Assembly: GCA_050084515.1 (NCBI GenBank)
Contig: CM114271.1
Coordinates: forward strand, 32,922,001 to 32,986,000
Length of the DNA stretch: 64,000 nucleotides
Direction of reading: 5' to 3'
From: Blasia pusilla
Lineage: Eukaryota; Marchantiophyta; Marchantiopsida; Blasiales
Part shown: positions 1-12,298 of the stretch, piece by piece
Layout: each line of letters starts with the position of its first letter
Position numbering within the stretch: position 1 is the stretch's first letter
Made by a program: the position numbers and the translations under genes
The notes under the pieces: model-generated
Told to the model about the DNA's origin: nothing
Databases searched by the model: none
The model's input: the letters and a program-made list of their open reading frames with translations, nothing else

Positions 1-1240
1 TGGATAACGAGACTCAACCGTAATCATTTCACTTCAATCTGCGGAGCCAATTGTATGATCATCATTCAATTCCTACGACCCATAATCGTACAATCGCGGA
101 TAGATGAAAGGCTGGACGTTACACGCTCTAAGGAAGGGATGCAATAAATGTGTGGAACCTTGTATATCGTTATCCCTTGTCATGTCCAACAAATTAGAGT
201 GAAATAGAATGATGATCAACAATAGGTGAACTTAAAATTCCAGATGTTTTCTCATGATAGCTACAAATGTCATCATTTATTGGTGGGTTTATTTGTCATT
301 TGGAGCATTATTCCCATCTTCAAAAATTGTTTATGGAACAAAGCGAAGGCGTGAAGAATTATTTCCATTAAAAAAATTTGTTGATGGACATAGTATGGAT
401 TTGATATTCATATCACTTCCATCATGTTAAGATTTAGAGACAATCCCTGTTTTGTTCATCTAGAGGGATGTAGAACTCACCATTGCTATATTTTATCTTA
501 TTTGCACTCATGTGAAATTAACCTTTGGTATCATGTGCAATCTATGTAATATTTATGATAAAATATATATTTAAAATCAATAAAAGAGTGTATTCAATGT
601 ATCAAAAAATTTATACAAATATGTTAATATCAAGTCCTTTACGTAGTAGTAGTGGTATATATATATATAGAAATTAAATAACATTCCAATACTAAGAGAA
701 TTTTTCCCCGTGGGTTCATATTTGGATCAAAAATATTTGTCAAACATGCACATGTTAATAAATTAGCATTTACTTTAAAATAATCCTATTCATGTTTATA
801 ATAATAATCCAATCCCTCGGAGAATGTTCTTCGAGTGAATTATGAGATTTTTGAGCTTGCCGTGTAATGCATTTGTGTCACTCACTATAGTCCATCCCAC
901 CTTCCAATAAGTCGGTCACTACATCCCTTGAGTCCCCTCATCTAATGAAACATAACTTTTTCGCTCATTAGTCTCATAAACAAATCCAAGATTTGTGAGT
1001 TCGTCACACTTGATTATTTTTCCGAAGTAAATACGATCCCCCGAAGAAGCCATGAGAGAAACGTCTTTAGACTGATCATGGTCTTGTCATAAAACACTTG
1101 AACAACAACCTTGAGATTATTATGCACACTCATCAACAACAATTCTTTTCTTTCTTGTCTTATGGCCCAAAAAGGAATTATCCACTACCTCGATTCTAAT
1201 TGGGTGATTTTTAGAAAACTATAAACAAGAAAATTTGAGA
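1..1240. other. AT-rich intergenic DNA, no gene recognised
   Basis: All frames are broken by stops and I recognise no conserved motif. The base composition is clearly more AT-rich than around the host genes at 11-16 kb and 37 kb. It probably consists of old transposon remains. Confidence 0.5.
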
Positions 1241-1300
1241 TTATTCACTGGCTATGCAGAAGGAATAGTCGTTGTATCTTGGCGAATTGCCCGGAGATGA

Positions 1301-1498
1301 AGTACTAGAGCACGAAAAAGTCTCTACCCAAAATTTTACTAGTATGCTTATCAAAATTGTGTCATTTTTTATAGGTTTAGGGTTGTAATGATATGATGGA
1401 GTACTAGAGCACGAAAAGGTCTCTACCCAAAATTGTACTAGTATGCTTATCAAAATTGTGTCACTTTTTATAGGTTTAGGGTTGTATTTATATCATAG
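1301..1498. repeat. 99-bp tandem duplication
   Basis: Two adjacent units, about 1,301-1,399 and 1,400-1,498, are nearly identical. Both begin AGTACTAGAGCACGAAAA and run through a shared TATAGGTTTAGGGTTGTA block. They differ by only a few substitutions, so the duplication is fairly recent compared with the decayed surroundings. No coding role is apparent. Confidence 0.85.
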
Positions 1499-1499
1499 C

Positions 1500-3113
1500 G
1501 GAAATACATGTACAACACTTCAAATTTTGGTGACGTAAAAATACTTCACAAAGTTCAACAATGATCGAGCATTGGAGTTTGCGCATGTCTCTTGCAAGAA
1601 AGATTGTGATGGAGCCTTCCTACAAAATTGCAAAAGGTCATGCTCGGGTTCATCCTTCGGACTTCCCCACATTTATAGTGTGCGGAGTTTAATAGGATCT
1701 CTGACCGAAAAGAGATCGAGAACCGATGATATCGGATGAGCCGATGGAACATGAAGAATCGTCGGGAAGAAAATATTCAAACTTTGAAATTCCATTGGCC
1801 TGAACAATGCATAAGATTTTTTTAACCGAACTAAGAAGGAGTTTGTGAGTTTGTGACCAAATTGAGAGGGAATTGTTGGCTAATGATAATGGTTCATCCA
1901 ATTATGTCGCCGCATTCAATCTGATTGCCTCCACTTGTGATTGCACCTTCTTCAATTCCTTTAAGTCCCCCCCCTTATTTAGTTCCTTCGACACCACTCT
2001 AGAGAGTCTGCTCCAAGTTAGAGGGCACGGGTGATTTATTTGTAGTTCTAAAGTTAGTGAACTAACATGTATCCTACCACAAGTAGTTCCTTTAAAAACT
2101 CTTCTTTTACTATTGGTCTGACAAGTATCCAATGTAAATCAAATAACATATCCTCTCGTTTAAATACATAAGGCCGTGGAGGACGTAGAAGAAATCTCAT
2201 CTTGTTCAAATATAAGATCGTTGACACTTTCCCATAAATTAGACTTATTTTTTACTTCTACTTTTTCTTGAGATGACTACTTCTAGAGGTGTTTCACTTC
2301 TTTGGGAGGGTTACTAGAAGAAGTAACCCTCCCCCCCCTTCCTCAAAATATAGCAAAGACTTGCCTAGTCAAGACACGTTTGTTTTCTTTGACAGTCTTC
2401 CTGATCCTTTTCCTCAAAGTCTCCCCACTGCATTGTCATATTCCTCATAAAAATGCTCACCAATCACTTTATTTAGGCCTCAAACTTAGTAAATAACCCT
2501 TCCCATAGTATATTCAATATCCTAAAACCAACGATGAGAGTTGGATGCGTGAAACGGGATGAGTAGTAGTCTAGTTTTCCGACAAAGTCTAGTTGATTGC
2601 GATAAGTACAACTCATTAATTTTTTCTATAGTGCGAGTGCATCCCTTGCTATAAGAGAGGAATGTTGCTCTTAAAGATGCCTTAGCTGGATAATCTATGG
2701 AACTCCGTAAACAAATTTTGATTTGATGCACAATTAGAAGAAGCGGCAGTGGGACAAAGGAATCATTTATTCAATAGTGAGTGGTACTCAACTAGGGATA
2801 GATATGATTGGGATGTGACACCATCAATACATCATTGTACTATCTTTTGATTCCTTAGCACTAGATTGGGTTCAAAAACCGTTGACAAGAAATCAAAGAC
2901 GACTAACTGATATCATGAAATAAGTAGCGGATTGAATTTTTCTTAGTAGTGGTAGTGAGAAACAAAAGAACAATGCGCAACCACATGGAAATTTTTTTAC
3001 GAGCCCGACATGTTCACCTAGATCTTATAAAGTGAATGATAAAATCACGCAAACTTTATTAGCTTGATCGCTCCTGGATTTCTTAATTGTACAATACGCT
3101 AATTTAATGTGGG

Positions 3114-3151
<38 letters not shown>

Positions 3152-3790
3152 ACATGGAGCCGCCCTTCTCCGACTCCGGCAGTAGTCAGAACGGCTCTGT
3201 GCGAGGCAACGGAGCCACATAAACATATGCGGCTCTGTTTGCCTCCGTTCACTTCTTTTTTTAGTATTTTTCCTCTAGGAGGTTGTATTTCACGGGTTTA
3301 GGTTCTACGCACACAACATTTCACACCTAATACACATTTTTTTATTATATTATCACATGTAATGGTGATTAATCTTTTACTGGTTTTGTTTGGAATAATA
3401 CGGATAAATTATATATTCTAGTGGGTGAAAAAGAATGAGATTTTCATTGAGAACCTTTTAGCGATCATTATGGATGTTTTTTGACTTACTTTGTGCATCA
3501 TTTCTTGAAGGAGGAATGTTTAGTGAAATCGAGCTCGTTACTTTTATTATGGGGACTACGGAAGACGACAAAGTTAATTAATATTCAAAATATATTCATG
3601 TTCTATTTCATGATCGAAGAGTGGCATTGAAGTCAATCAAATGGAGGAACAAAAATTTGGGTAATTCCAAAACAATTCACTTGGTGGGAGGTCATTCATA
3701 AAAAGGTTTGGACTTATAATGACGTTTTTCTTTACACTCATATGAGAATTTGATATATAATGTCTTTTGAAAAAATATGGAAACTAGTAC
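1500..3790. other. Intergenic DNA without a recognisable gene
   Basis: Several short open frames occur on the minus strand between 1,555 and 2,730, but none shows a family signature. A GA dinucleotide run lies at about 3,115-3,148. The right part (3,400-3,790) is probably the start of the Harbinger-like element that follows. Confidence 0.4.
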
Positions 3791-3794
3791 ATGT

Positions 3795-3853
3795 GATTGA
3801 ACCATTCATGCCATCTATGCCAACGTGACATAGATGGCATGAATGGTTCAATC
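3795..3853. repeat. Perfect 25-bp inverted repeat (hairpin)
   Basis: The arms 3,795-3,819 and 3,829-3,853 are exact reverse complements (the left arm begins GATTGAACCATTCATGCC) separated by a 9-nt spacer. The repeat overlaps the first recognisable part of the transposase remnant. A perfect hairpin inside decayed sequence suggests recent origin or gene conversion. Confidence 0.9.
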
Positions 3854-4891
3854 TAGGTTCATAGGTAGTAGACAAGTGTTTGTTATCTCAACTATTTTTT
3901 TAACGAAAAAAAGAGTTGAGATAGCAAAGTGTATTGCGGGGATTATTTACCGATTTGCCCATAATCCACCACTTCCAATCTTGAGTGACTTATACGTGAT
4001 TGAAAAATCAACAATAGTCAAGTACACACCCATTCATTATCATTGACATTCTAAAAATTAAACATAAATTGTACGCAAAATATATTAGATGGCCAATAAT
4101 TGATGAAATGATTGAACAAATGCGCAAATATAAGCATAGTTGTGGAGTTTCATGAATCATAGGTGCTATAGATGGGTTTCACATCAAACTTAAATTCAAA
4201 CTTATTGCATGTGAAATATTTCCTATAACACTATAAGAATCGTCACTGGGATTATTTGGTGCTTCTCCAAAATTTATGTGCTGTCGATATGAAGTTTTAG
4301 GACTCATGTTGTATTAAGCCTCGATTCACTCATGATGCTGGATATTTAAGATAATCGAGAATGTTTCAATGCATTAAAGAGAAACTTTTTTTTCTCAACC
4401 ATAAATCACATTGCCACTTGATCACATAGAACTTCAAATCATTCCACCCATAATACTTGTGGATACTATCTATTATAATATGATAATTTATAATATGGCT
4501 ATTGAAGTGTTTCCATCGATATCTACATCAAGACAATCCATTGGAAAATATATTTGATAGACATACATCAATGACAAGAGTGACAATAGGAAATTTTTTT
4601 GATCATTTGAAATGAAGATGGACAATTCTACACGATTGTCCAATATCTCTAGAAATGATTTCTAAAGTAATTTTTGCATATGGAGTCTTGCATAATGTTT
4701 TTATCACATATACAAATCCCTTATCGCAAGACATCAATTCAGTGAATAATAGGATGAATGGTGGAATTATCCAATCACAGTGTGGAAGTACAGTTGAGAG
4801 GAGAAGAACAAACGTAGATGAACTAGTGCGAGCAACATTGTTTAAAGAGTTTTATGATACACATGCTTACTTGAGCGGTGATAGAGCTTGA
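3843..4891 (+). pseudogene. PIF/Harbinger (HARBI1-like) transposase remnant
   Basis: Fragments in shifting frames follow the order of a plant DDE_Tnp_4/HARBI1-type transposase. At about 3,910-4,030 there is a helix-turn-helix-like stretch (IIYRFAHNPPLP followed by KSTIVKY). At about 4,159 the first catalytic block reads IGAIDGFHIKLKFK, with the aspartate in the IDG motif. At 4,570-4,700 the C-terminal block reads RVTIGNFFDHLK, an in-frame stop, RWTIL, then VIFAYGVLHNV. The final part (4,655-4,891) ends with a typical C-terminal stretch, DELVRATLFKEF. Stops and frameshifts make it inactive. The minus-strand frame from 9.1 kb to 4.9 kb converges on it and is probably the element's accessory ORF. 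Confidence 0.7.
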
Positions 4892-5094
4892 GGTAGATTA
4901 TACATAATTATTTTTCAGAAGCAAATGTTGTTGATGATTTTCCTTCTCGCTTTTCTCTCTCCAACTGAAGCTCCATGCGGTGAAGTTCGAACATTTGAGA
5001 CATGAGCTCCAATTTGTTATCTTCTTGTTGAGCTTTCTTTTCACTTATCTCATTCAAAACTTGAATGAAGGCATTTATTGATTGTGTAATACTA

Positions 5095-8000
5095 TGTCGT
5101 GCGCATACACATCGCTACACAACATATATCGCTGTCACCGAATACACACACAAACATGCACGATCCCATGCTAACTCATGGCATCCAAACACAGAGGCGA
5201 GGAGTACCAAAATATCTCCAATCAAAGTAAGATCCAATTTCTCTCTACACCATCTCACACCATAACTCTCAAAGGTGTGCACTCTCTCTCATGTCAAACC
5301 AAACCCACTCTCGCGTGGAGACCCTCGAAACCTCCGTCACGTCTTTTAGGATAGATCGGTGAGATCTAGTAGAGCGCCTTCGTAAGTAGTGGAGGACATG
5401 CTCAATAGGTCGAGGATGACCTACTGAGGCTTGAGGAAACCTGAGACGGCAGGTTTCCTCAAGCCTCAGCTCATTTGGAGCCATATTGAATAACTTATTA
5501 TTTTAGGTAAGTATCATTTTGAATATATGATTGACTTTCTATTTTTGGTAAGTGACCCTTGACCTCCTACATCAAGTCAAGAGCCAAGGAGATCACTTGG
5601 GAGAATAGGTTACCATGGAGAGATCTCGAGAGAGTGGAGGGGTATACCTCAAGGAGAGAGAGCTTGACAACTCATTCTCTCTTTGTTGAACCTCTTGGCA
5701 TGAGGCGGCGGAGCTATGATCCCATGCCTTGTGAGTGTAACCCAAGCCTCTCATTAGGAGAGTGGGTTTGGTTTGACACGAGAGAGAGTGCACACCTTTG
5801 AGAGCTATGGTGTGAGATGGTGTAGAGAGAGATTGGATCTTACTTTATTGGAGATATTTTAGTACTTCTGGTCTCGTTGTTTGGATGCCATGAGTTAGCA
5901 TGGGATTGTGCGTATTTGTGTGTGTGTTTGATGACAATAATGTATGTTGTGTAGCAATGTATATGCGCACGACACTTCGTACCACTCCGGGTAAACCCTC
6001 GAGAGCTACTCTCAGGTCCACTATCTCGCCTCTCAAAATCCTGAAAGGACGTCGTGATGGCCCTCGTGCCTCTCTCACACGATCACTCTCAACCTCGCGA
6101 GTTATCCGTCAATCACTCATCCCAAACATGCGACACTCAATCTACACTCTCCCTCCTCGAGACGTGTAACGTGCGGCAACAAGCGGCGTGGTGCGGCAAA
6201 TCGACTAAGCTATCATCTCATCGACAACCTACCCTCAACTCGGGACATCCCACATAGGTCTATGTCCCCTAAACCACATACATAAATGATACTCTCAACA
6301 TCCACACAACCCAATATCCCCAAATAAACTAACCAAATCCCAGAATCTCTCACGCGTGCAGGTTAAAGGACCAGAATAGGTAACCTGACCACATATTGAT
6401 GTTGCTCCTCAGGAACTCCAAATCTCAACCCCAACTCGGTCGTGGAGACAACTCCTCCAATCAGCAAGTCCTCCTCCTCCCGTACTGACGTTGCTAAAAC
6501 TCCTCGATGGATAGTGCGGTTCCAACGGAACAGTGCGGCGTTGCAGGCGGTACAGAACGGCTACAAAGGACATGACCCTCGATGGTGGGATGCGGAACTC
6601 GGCGGCATACCCTCCTCAATCAATAATAAACCCACACTCTGCTCCACAATGACGGTGCGGCTCTGCGATCTAGACGGTGCGGTGTGGCCACAAGCGGCAC
6701 GGCGTGACAATCAGCCGCGCGTTGCGGCTACGGGCATCACGACACGGTACTCGATCGTCGTCGAGCGGCAACCAATCACAACATAGCAGCATGAAATCAG
6801 AACTCAAACACCATAACCGGAGGTCATCTACCATCACTGGTTGATGATGAAACTGCGATGACGGTGATGGCCAAACCAAAGTACGTGGTGGCGATGCAAG
6901 TCAGACAATCCACGGTGGTCGTGGAAGACCCTCCACTTTGTAATGGCGGCAATGGCAACCAAAGGGTGGATAACGGCAACGGCCGACAGTGGACGGTGGA
7001 CCGTTGATGGTGACAACGGATCGTTGACGATGACGATTGACCATCGACGGTGACGGTTGACCATTGACCAATGACGGTGACTATGACGACGACGGTCGCC
7101 GCTGGCGTAGTGGCTGGTTCAGGGTTTGAACAATTTAACCCTAAAAATCATCTAACAATGGAAATTTTGCAAGATTGACCATAACTTTTTACTCGCATCC
7201 AAATTGCGCACCGTTTGTTGTACGACGTGCAAAACTTTACGATCTACGATGGAGTTAAAAAATATTTGGAATTGGACATTCCAGTAAAAACTGATAGGGA
7301 CTGTTGTAAATCCCAATGTCTCTTTCTCCTACACAAAATTTGGCAGCGCTTCCGCGATGATTTCTCCCAACCAAAATGTAAAACCTGTAAAAATACAAAT
7401 CTGCAAGCTACATGGTGCTCCCAAGAGTAATGGCATGGGGCAACCCGCCCCCATAATCAATCCCTATCAAAAATTGGGCAACGTTTTTGCACGCCACTCT
7501 TCTACACAAAAAATAGGCAAATGCAAAGAATAATCAAAGCAGCCCTTGCTCCGATGAGCACTCCCATGAGCCGCTAAACGGAGAACACGGTCCCCAATCT
7601 GCAAAAAAAATAAGTGACCAACGAGCTCCCCCATGATGCTCTCTCATTCTCTCATTCTCTCTTTGTAAAGTAAGATCCAATCTCTCTCTACACCATCTCA
7701 CACCATAGCTCTCAAAGGTGTGCACTCTCTCTCATGTCAAACCAAACCCACTCTCCTAATGAGAGGCTTGGGTTACACTCACAAGGCAAGGGACCATTAG
7801 CTTTTCCACCTCATGCCAAGAGGTTCAACAAAGAGAGAATGAGTTGTCAAGCTCTCTCTCCTTGAGGTATACCCCTCCACTCTCCCGAGCTTTCTCCATG
7901 GTAACATATTCTCCCAAGTCACCTCCTTGGCTCTTGACCTGATGTAGGAGGTCAAGGGCCACTTACCAAAAATAGAAAGTCAATCATATATTCAAAATGA

Positions 8001-8179
8001 TACTTACCTAAAATAATAAGTTATTCAATATGGCTCCAAATGAGCTGAGGCTTGAGGAAACCTGCCGTCTCAGGTTTCCTCAAGCCTCAGTAGGTCATAC
8101 TCGACCTATTGAGCATGTCCTCCACTACTCACGAAGGCGCTCTACTAGATCTCACCGATTTATCCTAAAAAACGTGACA
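5095..8179 (-). mobile_element. Non-autonomous LTR-type element related to the 44-57 kb element, ACTA target duplication
   Basis: The ends are exact: minus-strand TGTCACG begins at 8,179, the other end finishes in GACA at 5,095, and ACTA lies on both sides (5,091-5,094 and 8,180-8,183). Reading the minus strand, a ~500-bp terminal block (8,179 to about 7,680) is followed by a leader (about 7,680-5,976). The last part of that leader is homologous to 48.3-49.03 kb, just before and into gag of the large element. A terminal-repeat copy in the opposite orientation (5,335-5,974) follows, then the 3' end of a terminal repeat (5,318-5,095). No gag-pol remains. It interrupts the Harbinger accessory ORF. 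Confidence 0.8.
5335..5974 (+). mobile_element. Terminal repeat (LTR) nested in opposite orientation
   Basis: This is a ~640-bp copy of the same terminal repeat, starting CGTCACGTCTTTTAGG (first T changed to C) and ending GCGCACGACA. It carries the shared AGATCTAGTAGAGCGCCTTCG block and the 3' tail that begins TTGGAGATATTTT. It lies inside the 5,095-8,179 element in opposite orientation. No clear target duplication is visible, so it may have arrived by recombination rather than by independent insertion. Confidence 0.75.
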
Positions 8180-8270
8180 ACTATTACTGATATCTCTCAA
8201 CCTTCTTTTTTTGTTTGGTTGTCTTGCAATGCCCGGTTGGGAACATGCTTTGCTTCTTGGATTTTGTTCG

Positions 8271-8868
8271 GTAGGTAGAGCTTCACTTGAACTCATGTTG
8301 GATGTGTGAGTTTGAGATATATCTATTGGTTCATATAATGGTGCATCTATAGATGGATGAATAGGTAGATCGCTCAATAGATCCAAAAGTTTCTTGCCCT
8401 CATCGAATAGAATGTGAATAAACGACGGTTGAGATTCAACATGAATGAGATCTTCTTCACTCAAATCAACAAAAATGTCCATACCAACAAATTCTTGGAT
8501 GTTAGTACCACCATCACATACACGTGGTATTATGATTCCTTTGGTGGAGGATCTTGTAAGGTTTGTTGGGTAGGTAGAGCTTCATTTGAACTCACATTGG
8601 ATGTGTGAGTTTGAGATATATCTCTTGGTTCACATAATGGTGTATCTATGGATGGATGAATAGGTAGATCGCTTAATTGATCCATAAATTTCTCGCCCTC
8701 ATTCGTTAGAATGGAAATAAATGATGGTTAAAATTTTGTATGAATGAGATCTTCTTCACTCAAATCAACAAAAATATCCATATCGACAAATTCTTGGATG
8801 TTAGTACTACCATCACATGCACATGGTATTATGATTCCTTTGGTGAAGGACCTCTAAACCTAAGTATT
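8271..8868. repeat. 299-bp tandem duplication
   Basis: The units at 8,271-8,569 and 8,570-8,868 both begin GTAGGTAGAGCTTCA and both end near a CCTTTGGTG(G/A)AGGA string. They lie inside the minus-strand accessory ORF of the Harbinger-like element, so the encoded acidic segment has been duplicated. Substitutions and small changes between units show it is not brand new. Confidence 0.85.
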
Positions 8869-9075
8869 TGAGCATAATATTCCACTCACTTGGTTCGGCA
8901 CCCGTTGGACCTTTTTTATTTTTTCACTCTTATACTTTTTTTACTAACCCATCTAATTTATTTCTTAGCATTTATGGCTCATATGATAGGGTCAAGATAT
9001 TTTTCATTCATATGAATTGCAAGTAATGGCCATTGATCTTGGCTCACATTCCCTTGATTACAATGACGGAAGTAA

Positions 9076-10850
9076 CATTATTCATACAAATCAATAAATA
9101 TTCTCTCATTCTCTTTACTCCATTATACTTTTGGTTTTTTAAGAGAGAAAGGACATGAAATTAAGACAACACAATTCAAAATGATAAGCATCATCACATA
9201 AAAAACCCTCAAACAATGCATATGAGGCAACGTGAAGGATTGGATTTGTATCAGAAACCATACCGGAAAACTGTTTCTTGGTATTGATTGAGGTCATAGC
9301 TCTTTGTACCACAGTCTATTCGGAAAAGTCAGTAGTCCTTTCCATGTAGGGCTGATATTTTTGATACCTAGAGCAAACATAAACAAATATAAATATAAGC
9401 CAAATCCTCATTGAATGGTGCAAATGACTCTACGCAAAAATAAACAAGATTTTAATGTATATTGCATGCTGATGTCCAAAAAAAGAAGAAGAATGGGTTT
9501 GAAGATCTTCTCATTGCGGTTATTTTGACTCTAAGAACAAGGCGTAACGATTTGCGAGGAGAAGTATATGACTATGATAATCTAATACACTCTCACAACT
9601 AGTTTTTGTAACTCACCTTTAAAAGAAAAGGGCAAAAGAGCTCTTTGGAAAACTTGGACTATCACAAATTAGGAAAGAAAAAAGAGAGTGCACGTTCACC
9701 TTAAAAGTAGCCGACGCCCTTTTTTTAATATAAAAACAAAGGAGAGAGTAGGAAACGAAGCCCTCCGTTTGAAGGCTCCGTTCGGGCTTGACTCGAGTTC
9801 CGTTTCGGCCCGGCTTGTGCGGAGCAGGAACAGACTTGGCATATTCAGACGATATGCCCCCAAACGGAGGCATATCGTCTCGATGTGAATCGGGTAAGAG
9901 AGAGACCAAAGAGTAAAATAGGGAGAATCGTGCATCAATATGCAACACCCAAGAGACCTCTACATCGTAGTGTAACTTCCTTCTTCTTACTACTCACATG
10001 GTGCAAACATTAGATATGCAAAAATCTGAACCTACTAATGAAACCAACACTCAACTTTATGATGTGGTCTAGGGTTGGCAATCAAAGAGCTTGAAGATTC
10101 CTTTCCTACAACACCATGAGATCAAGCAAGCATATTATAACTCTTCCAAGTCTTAGCAAGCTCATGGTAAAAAAAATCACCTCTAGCGTTGTTGCCACAG
10201 CTCAAATGTCCCCTCCATCCATACTTCCAACTTCACACAACTCCACCTGCCGTTCCAGCTTCCTTGACTCCAACTCTAGCCCTAACTTAGCTATCGGAGG
10301 CCCCTGAATGATACCAAGATTACCTTATTGACTATCACACACCTGTGTGTGCATACAAGACTGCAGTAATTCACAAAATGACACATGTAACACACAAAAA
10401 ATGTGTCGATTAACGGTGTCTGTGGAAAGTCCCTTCAAGCCGCCAATGAAAGCACCACACGCATTTGCAAAATAAGATCGCAAATCATCTAAAAGGCGCA
10501 ATTTTTTTAAACAAGAGAGACGTCACATCTTACATAAAGTACATTTTTTTGGTTTCTTTTCACACATAATAAACCCCCATGTCTCAATAGTAATATGTGT
10601 TATTAAGGCGTTGAAAAATACAAAGTAACCTTTTATCATAGAATAAATAGACTAGAGACTTTTGAGAACCCAAAATGTCCCATGATATTTTGTACTAAGT
10701 AAAATTAAGAAGAAAATAAAACAATAAATGTCGTGCACCGCCCTTCAATCCGTCCACATTCTCGCAGGCCCGTCGCTCGGAACAGACTCCGATTTCCCAT
10801 CCGTCCACCCGCGCGTTAGGTCGGTCGTTTGGAACTGATCTGCGCGTTCC
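9076..10850. other. Intergenic DNA upstream of the SAM-domain gene
   Basis: No gene is recognised. A GC-richer patch at 9,760-9,890 has overlapping open frames on both strands but no family motif. A 12-bp perfect hairpin sits inside it (9,847-9,880). The remainder is AT-rich. Confidence 0.45.
9847..9880. repeat. 12-bp perfect hairpin
   Basis: The arms AGACGATATGCC (9,847-9,858) and GGCATATCGTCT (9,869-9,880) are exact reverse complements with a 10-nt loop. It lies in a short GC-rich island with no recognised gene. Confidence 0.8.
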
Positions 10851-12298
10851 ATTCACGTACTCATCGCCAGAGCAGCTGAAGAGAGAGAGAGAGAGAGCTC
10901 CGCAAGCGCTGTCGCTGTCAGTGGAATGTTTAGCACGCCTTTCTAGTAATTCGGGGCTTTTCCTCGGTGCTACCACACGCGAACATTGGCTTTCTAGGGT
11001 TTGTGCGTGGGACGTTTGATCACGAACACGCACCGCAGGTCGTTTGCCTTGGCGGGCACGCGACGGAGGAGAAGCGCGGGATTGATCGAGGGAGCGTTTC
11101 CGTTTCGCGATTACCACGCAGCGGAAAGAGCAGCGACTGATTCCAGTTGGATGCCGGCATCTGAACCGGGGAAAGCGCTTCGGGTTGGTGCACGGTGTGG
11201 TTCATCGGGAGTTCCTTCGTTGGCTCTCGAACGCTCGCACTCTCTGCCCTTACGCACTTCATTCGAAACCTGGGATTTGAGTCAGATGTGGTCTTACGCG
11301 AACTGTTCTTCTTCGCGGGATGTGGGGCCGAGTTGGTTATGTGTAAACGCTTCCTTGAGAGCCGTTTCTTGGGATTTTGGGGGAGCTCTTGTTGGCCCCG
11401 AAGCTGCCTGCCCAAGAACTTTGATTAGTTGTTTTGACTGCTTTTTTGTCAGCAGTTTCTCATGCACTCTGTGTTTTGGCGCTGTAGGAGATTGGCAGTT
11501 CACCATGCAACCCTTCACATTACCGCATGTACCAAGGGACCTGCCTATGTCTTGAAGGGCTGCAGGTAGTCAGCTGGGCCTGTGATTGATTAAAGGTATC
11601 GCAGGAGTTGTTCAACCCGATAACGATTTTCTCAGTCGTCAATCGGGAGTCGAAGTCATCAGACGGAGAGCGCGAGTGTTGATGTCGCAGTCTCGAGTTT
11701 CAATAGCGCTGGGGGCTTTCGGCCAGGTAGTTTATCTTTTGAGTGAGCCGCTCTCTGGGCTTATGTAGGAGAATTGATGGGAGGTATCATGTTTCGGAAA
11801 AGATAATTTCGCTCACCACAGTGAGTTAGGAAGGTGACGGATAGCAGGACGCTCGATGTGATTTGAATGTGGCTAAAGTAGTTTGGAAGCATTTGTGTAG
11901 CTCTCATGGTCCGTATTTTTCCATTTCTACGGGAATGCAACCCGCGATGGATGATTGGAGTGAGGTTGTGGCTTCGTGTGGTCAATGACCGTCCACGTGG
12001 AGTACATGTTCAGAAGGGTATATTTTAGAAGTTTCTCAGTTGTTTGTTCTGGTGATCCAGATGCATGGATAGCTTTGTCGAGTTGCTTCTGGCCTCACTA
12101 TAAAGTGGAAAAGGTTTGAATCGAATTCCGAGCTCTAGCAGACTTTTAGCACTCCGTGAGCCTCACGTTTTGTGGGATCGACGCGAACTTATGAACCGCC
12201 TGTCTTTGTAGTTGTTCATTGGTGTGAAGACGCTTATTATGTGCGCGTCTTTTCCTCTGGCTTGAAAGGTTCAAAGGCGTGCAGGTTTTTCTCGCGAC
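10851..12298 (+). promoter_or_regulatory. Probable promoter and 5' untranslated region of the SAM-domain gene
   Basis: Composition changes to GC-rich at about 10,740. A GAGAGA run (about 10,880-10,898), common in plant core promoters and 5' leaders, lies 1.4 kb before the start codon. Open frames in this stretch overlap on both strands and show no family signature, so I treat it as promoter plus a long 5' UTR, possibly with a 5' UTR intron. The transcription start cannot be placed from sequence alone. Confidence 0.4.

Larger units (their letters stand above)
4908..9075 (-). pseudogene. Harbinger accessory ORF (Myb/SANT-like), split by an LTR element
   Basis: The minus strand holds an interrupted frame. 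Its N-terminal remnant (about 9,075-8,870) includes NQGNVSQDQW and WVSKKS pieces that resemble the trihelix-like DNA-binding part of plant PIF/Harbinger accessory proteins. An acidic middle (8,482-8,184) contains DIFVDLSEEDLIHVE and a basic KKRRLRDIS patch. The 3.1-kb element at 5,095-8,179 then interrupts it. On the far side (5,090-4,908) the same frame resumes with a coiled-coil tail (LNEISEKKAQQEDNKLELM) and a stop at 4,908. Removing the insertion and one ACTA copy joins both halves in frame. This is direct evidence that the ORF was intact when the element inserted. The 299-bp duplication at 8,271-8,868 lies within it. Confidence 0.6.

Noticed and set aside
11001-11555. 184-residue plus-strand open frame upstream of the SAM gene
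   Set aside because: Composition-driven in a GC-rich leader, with an overlapping open frame on the other strand and no family motif; more likely 5' UTR or promoter.
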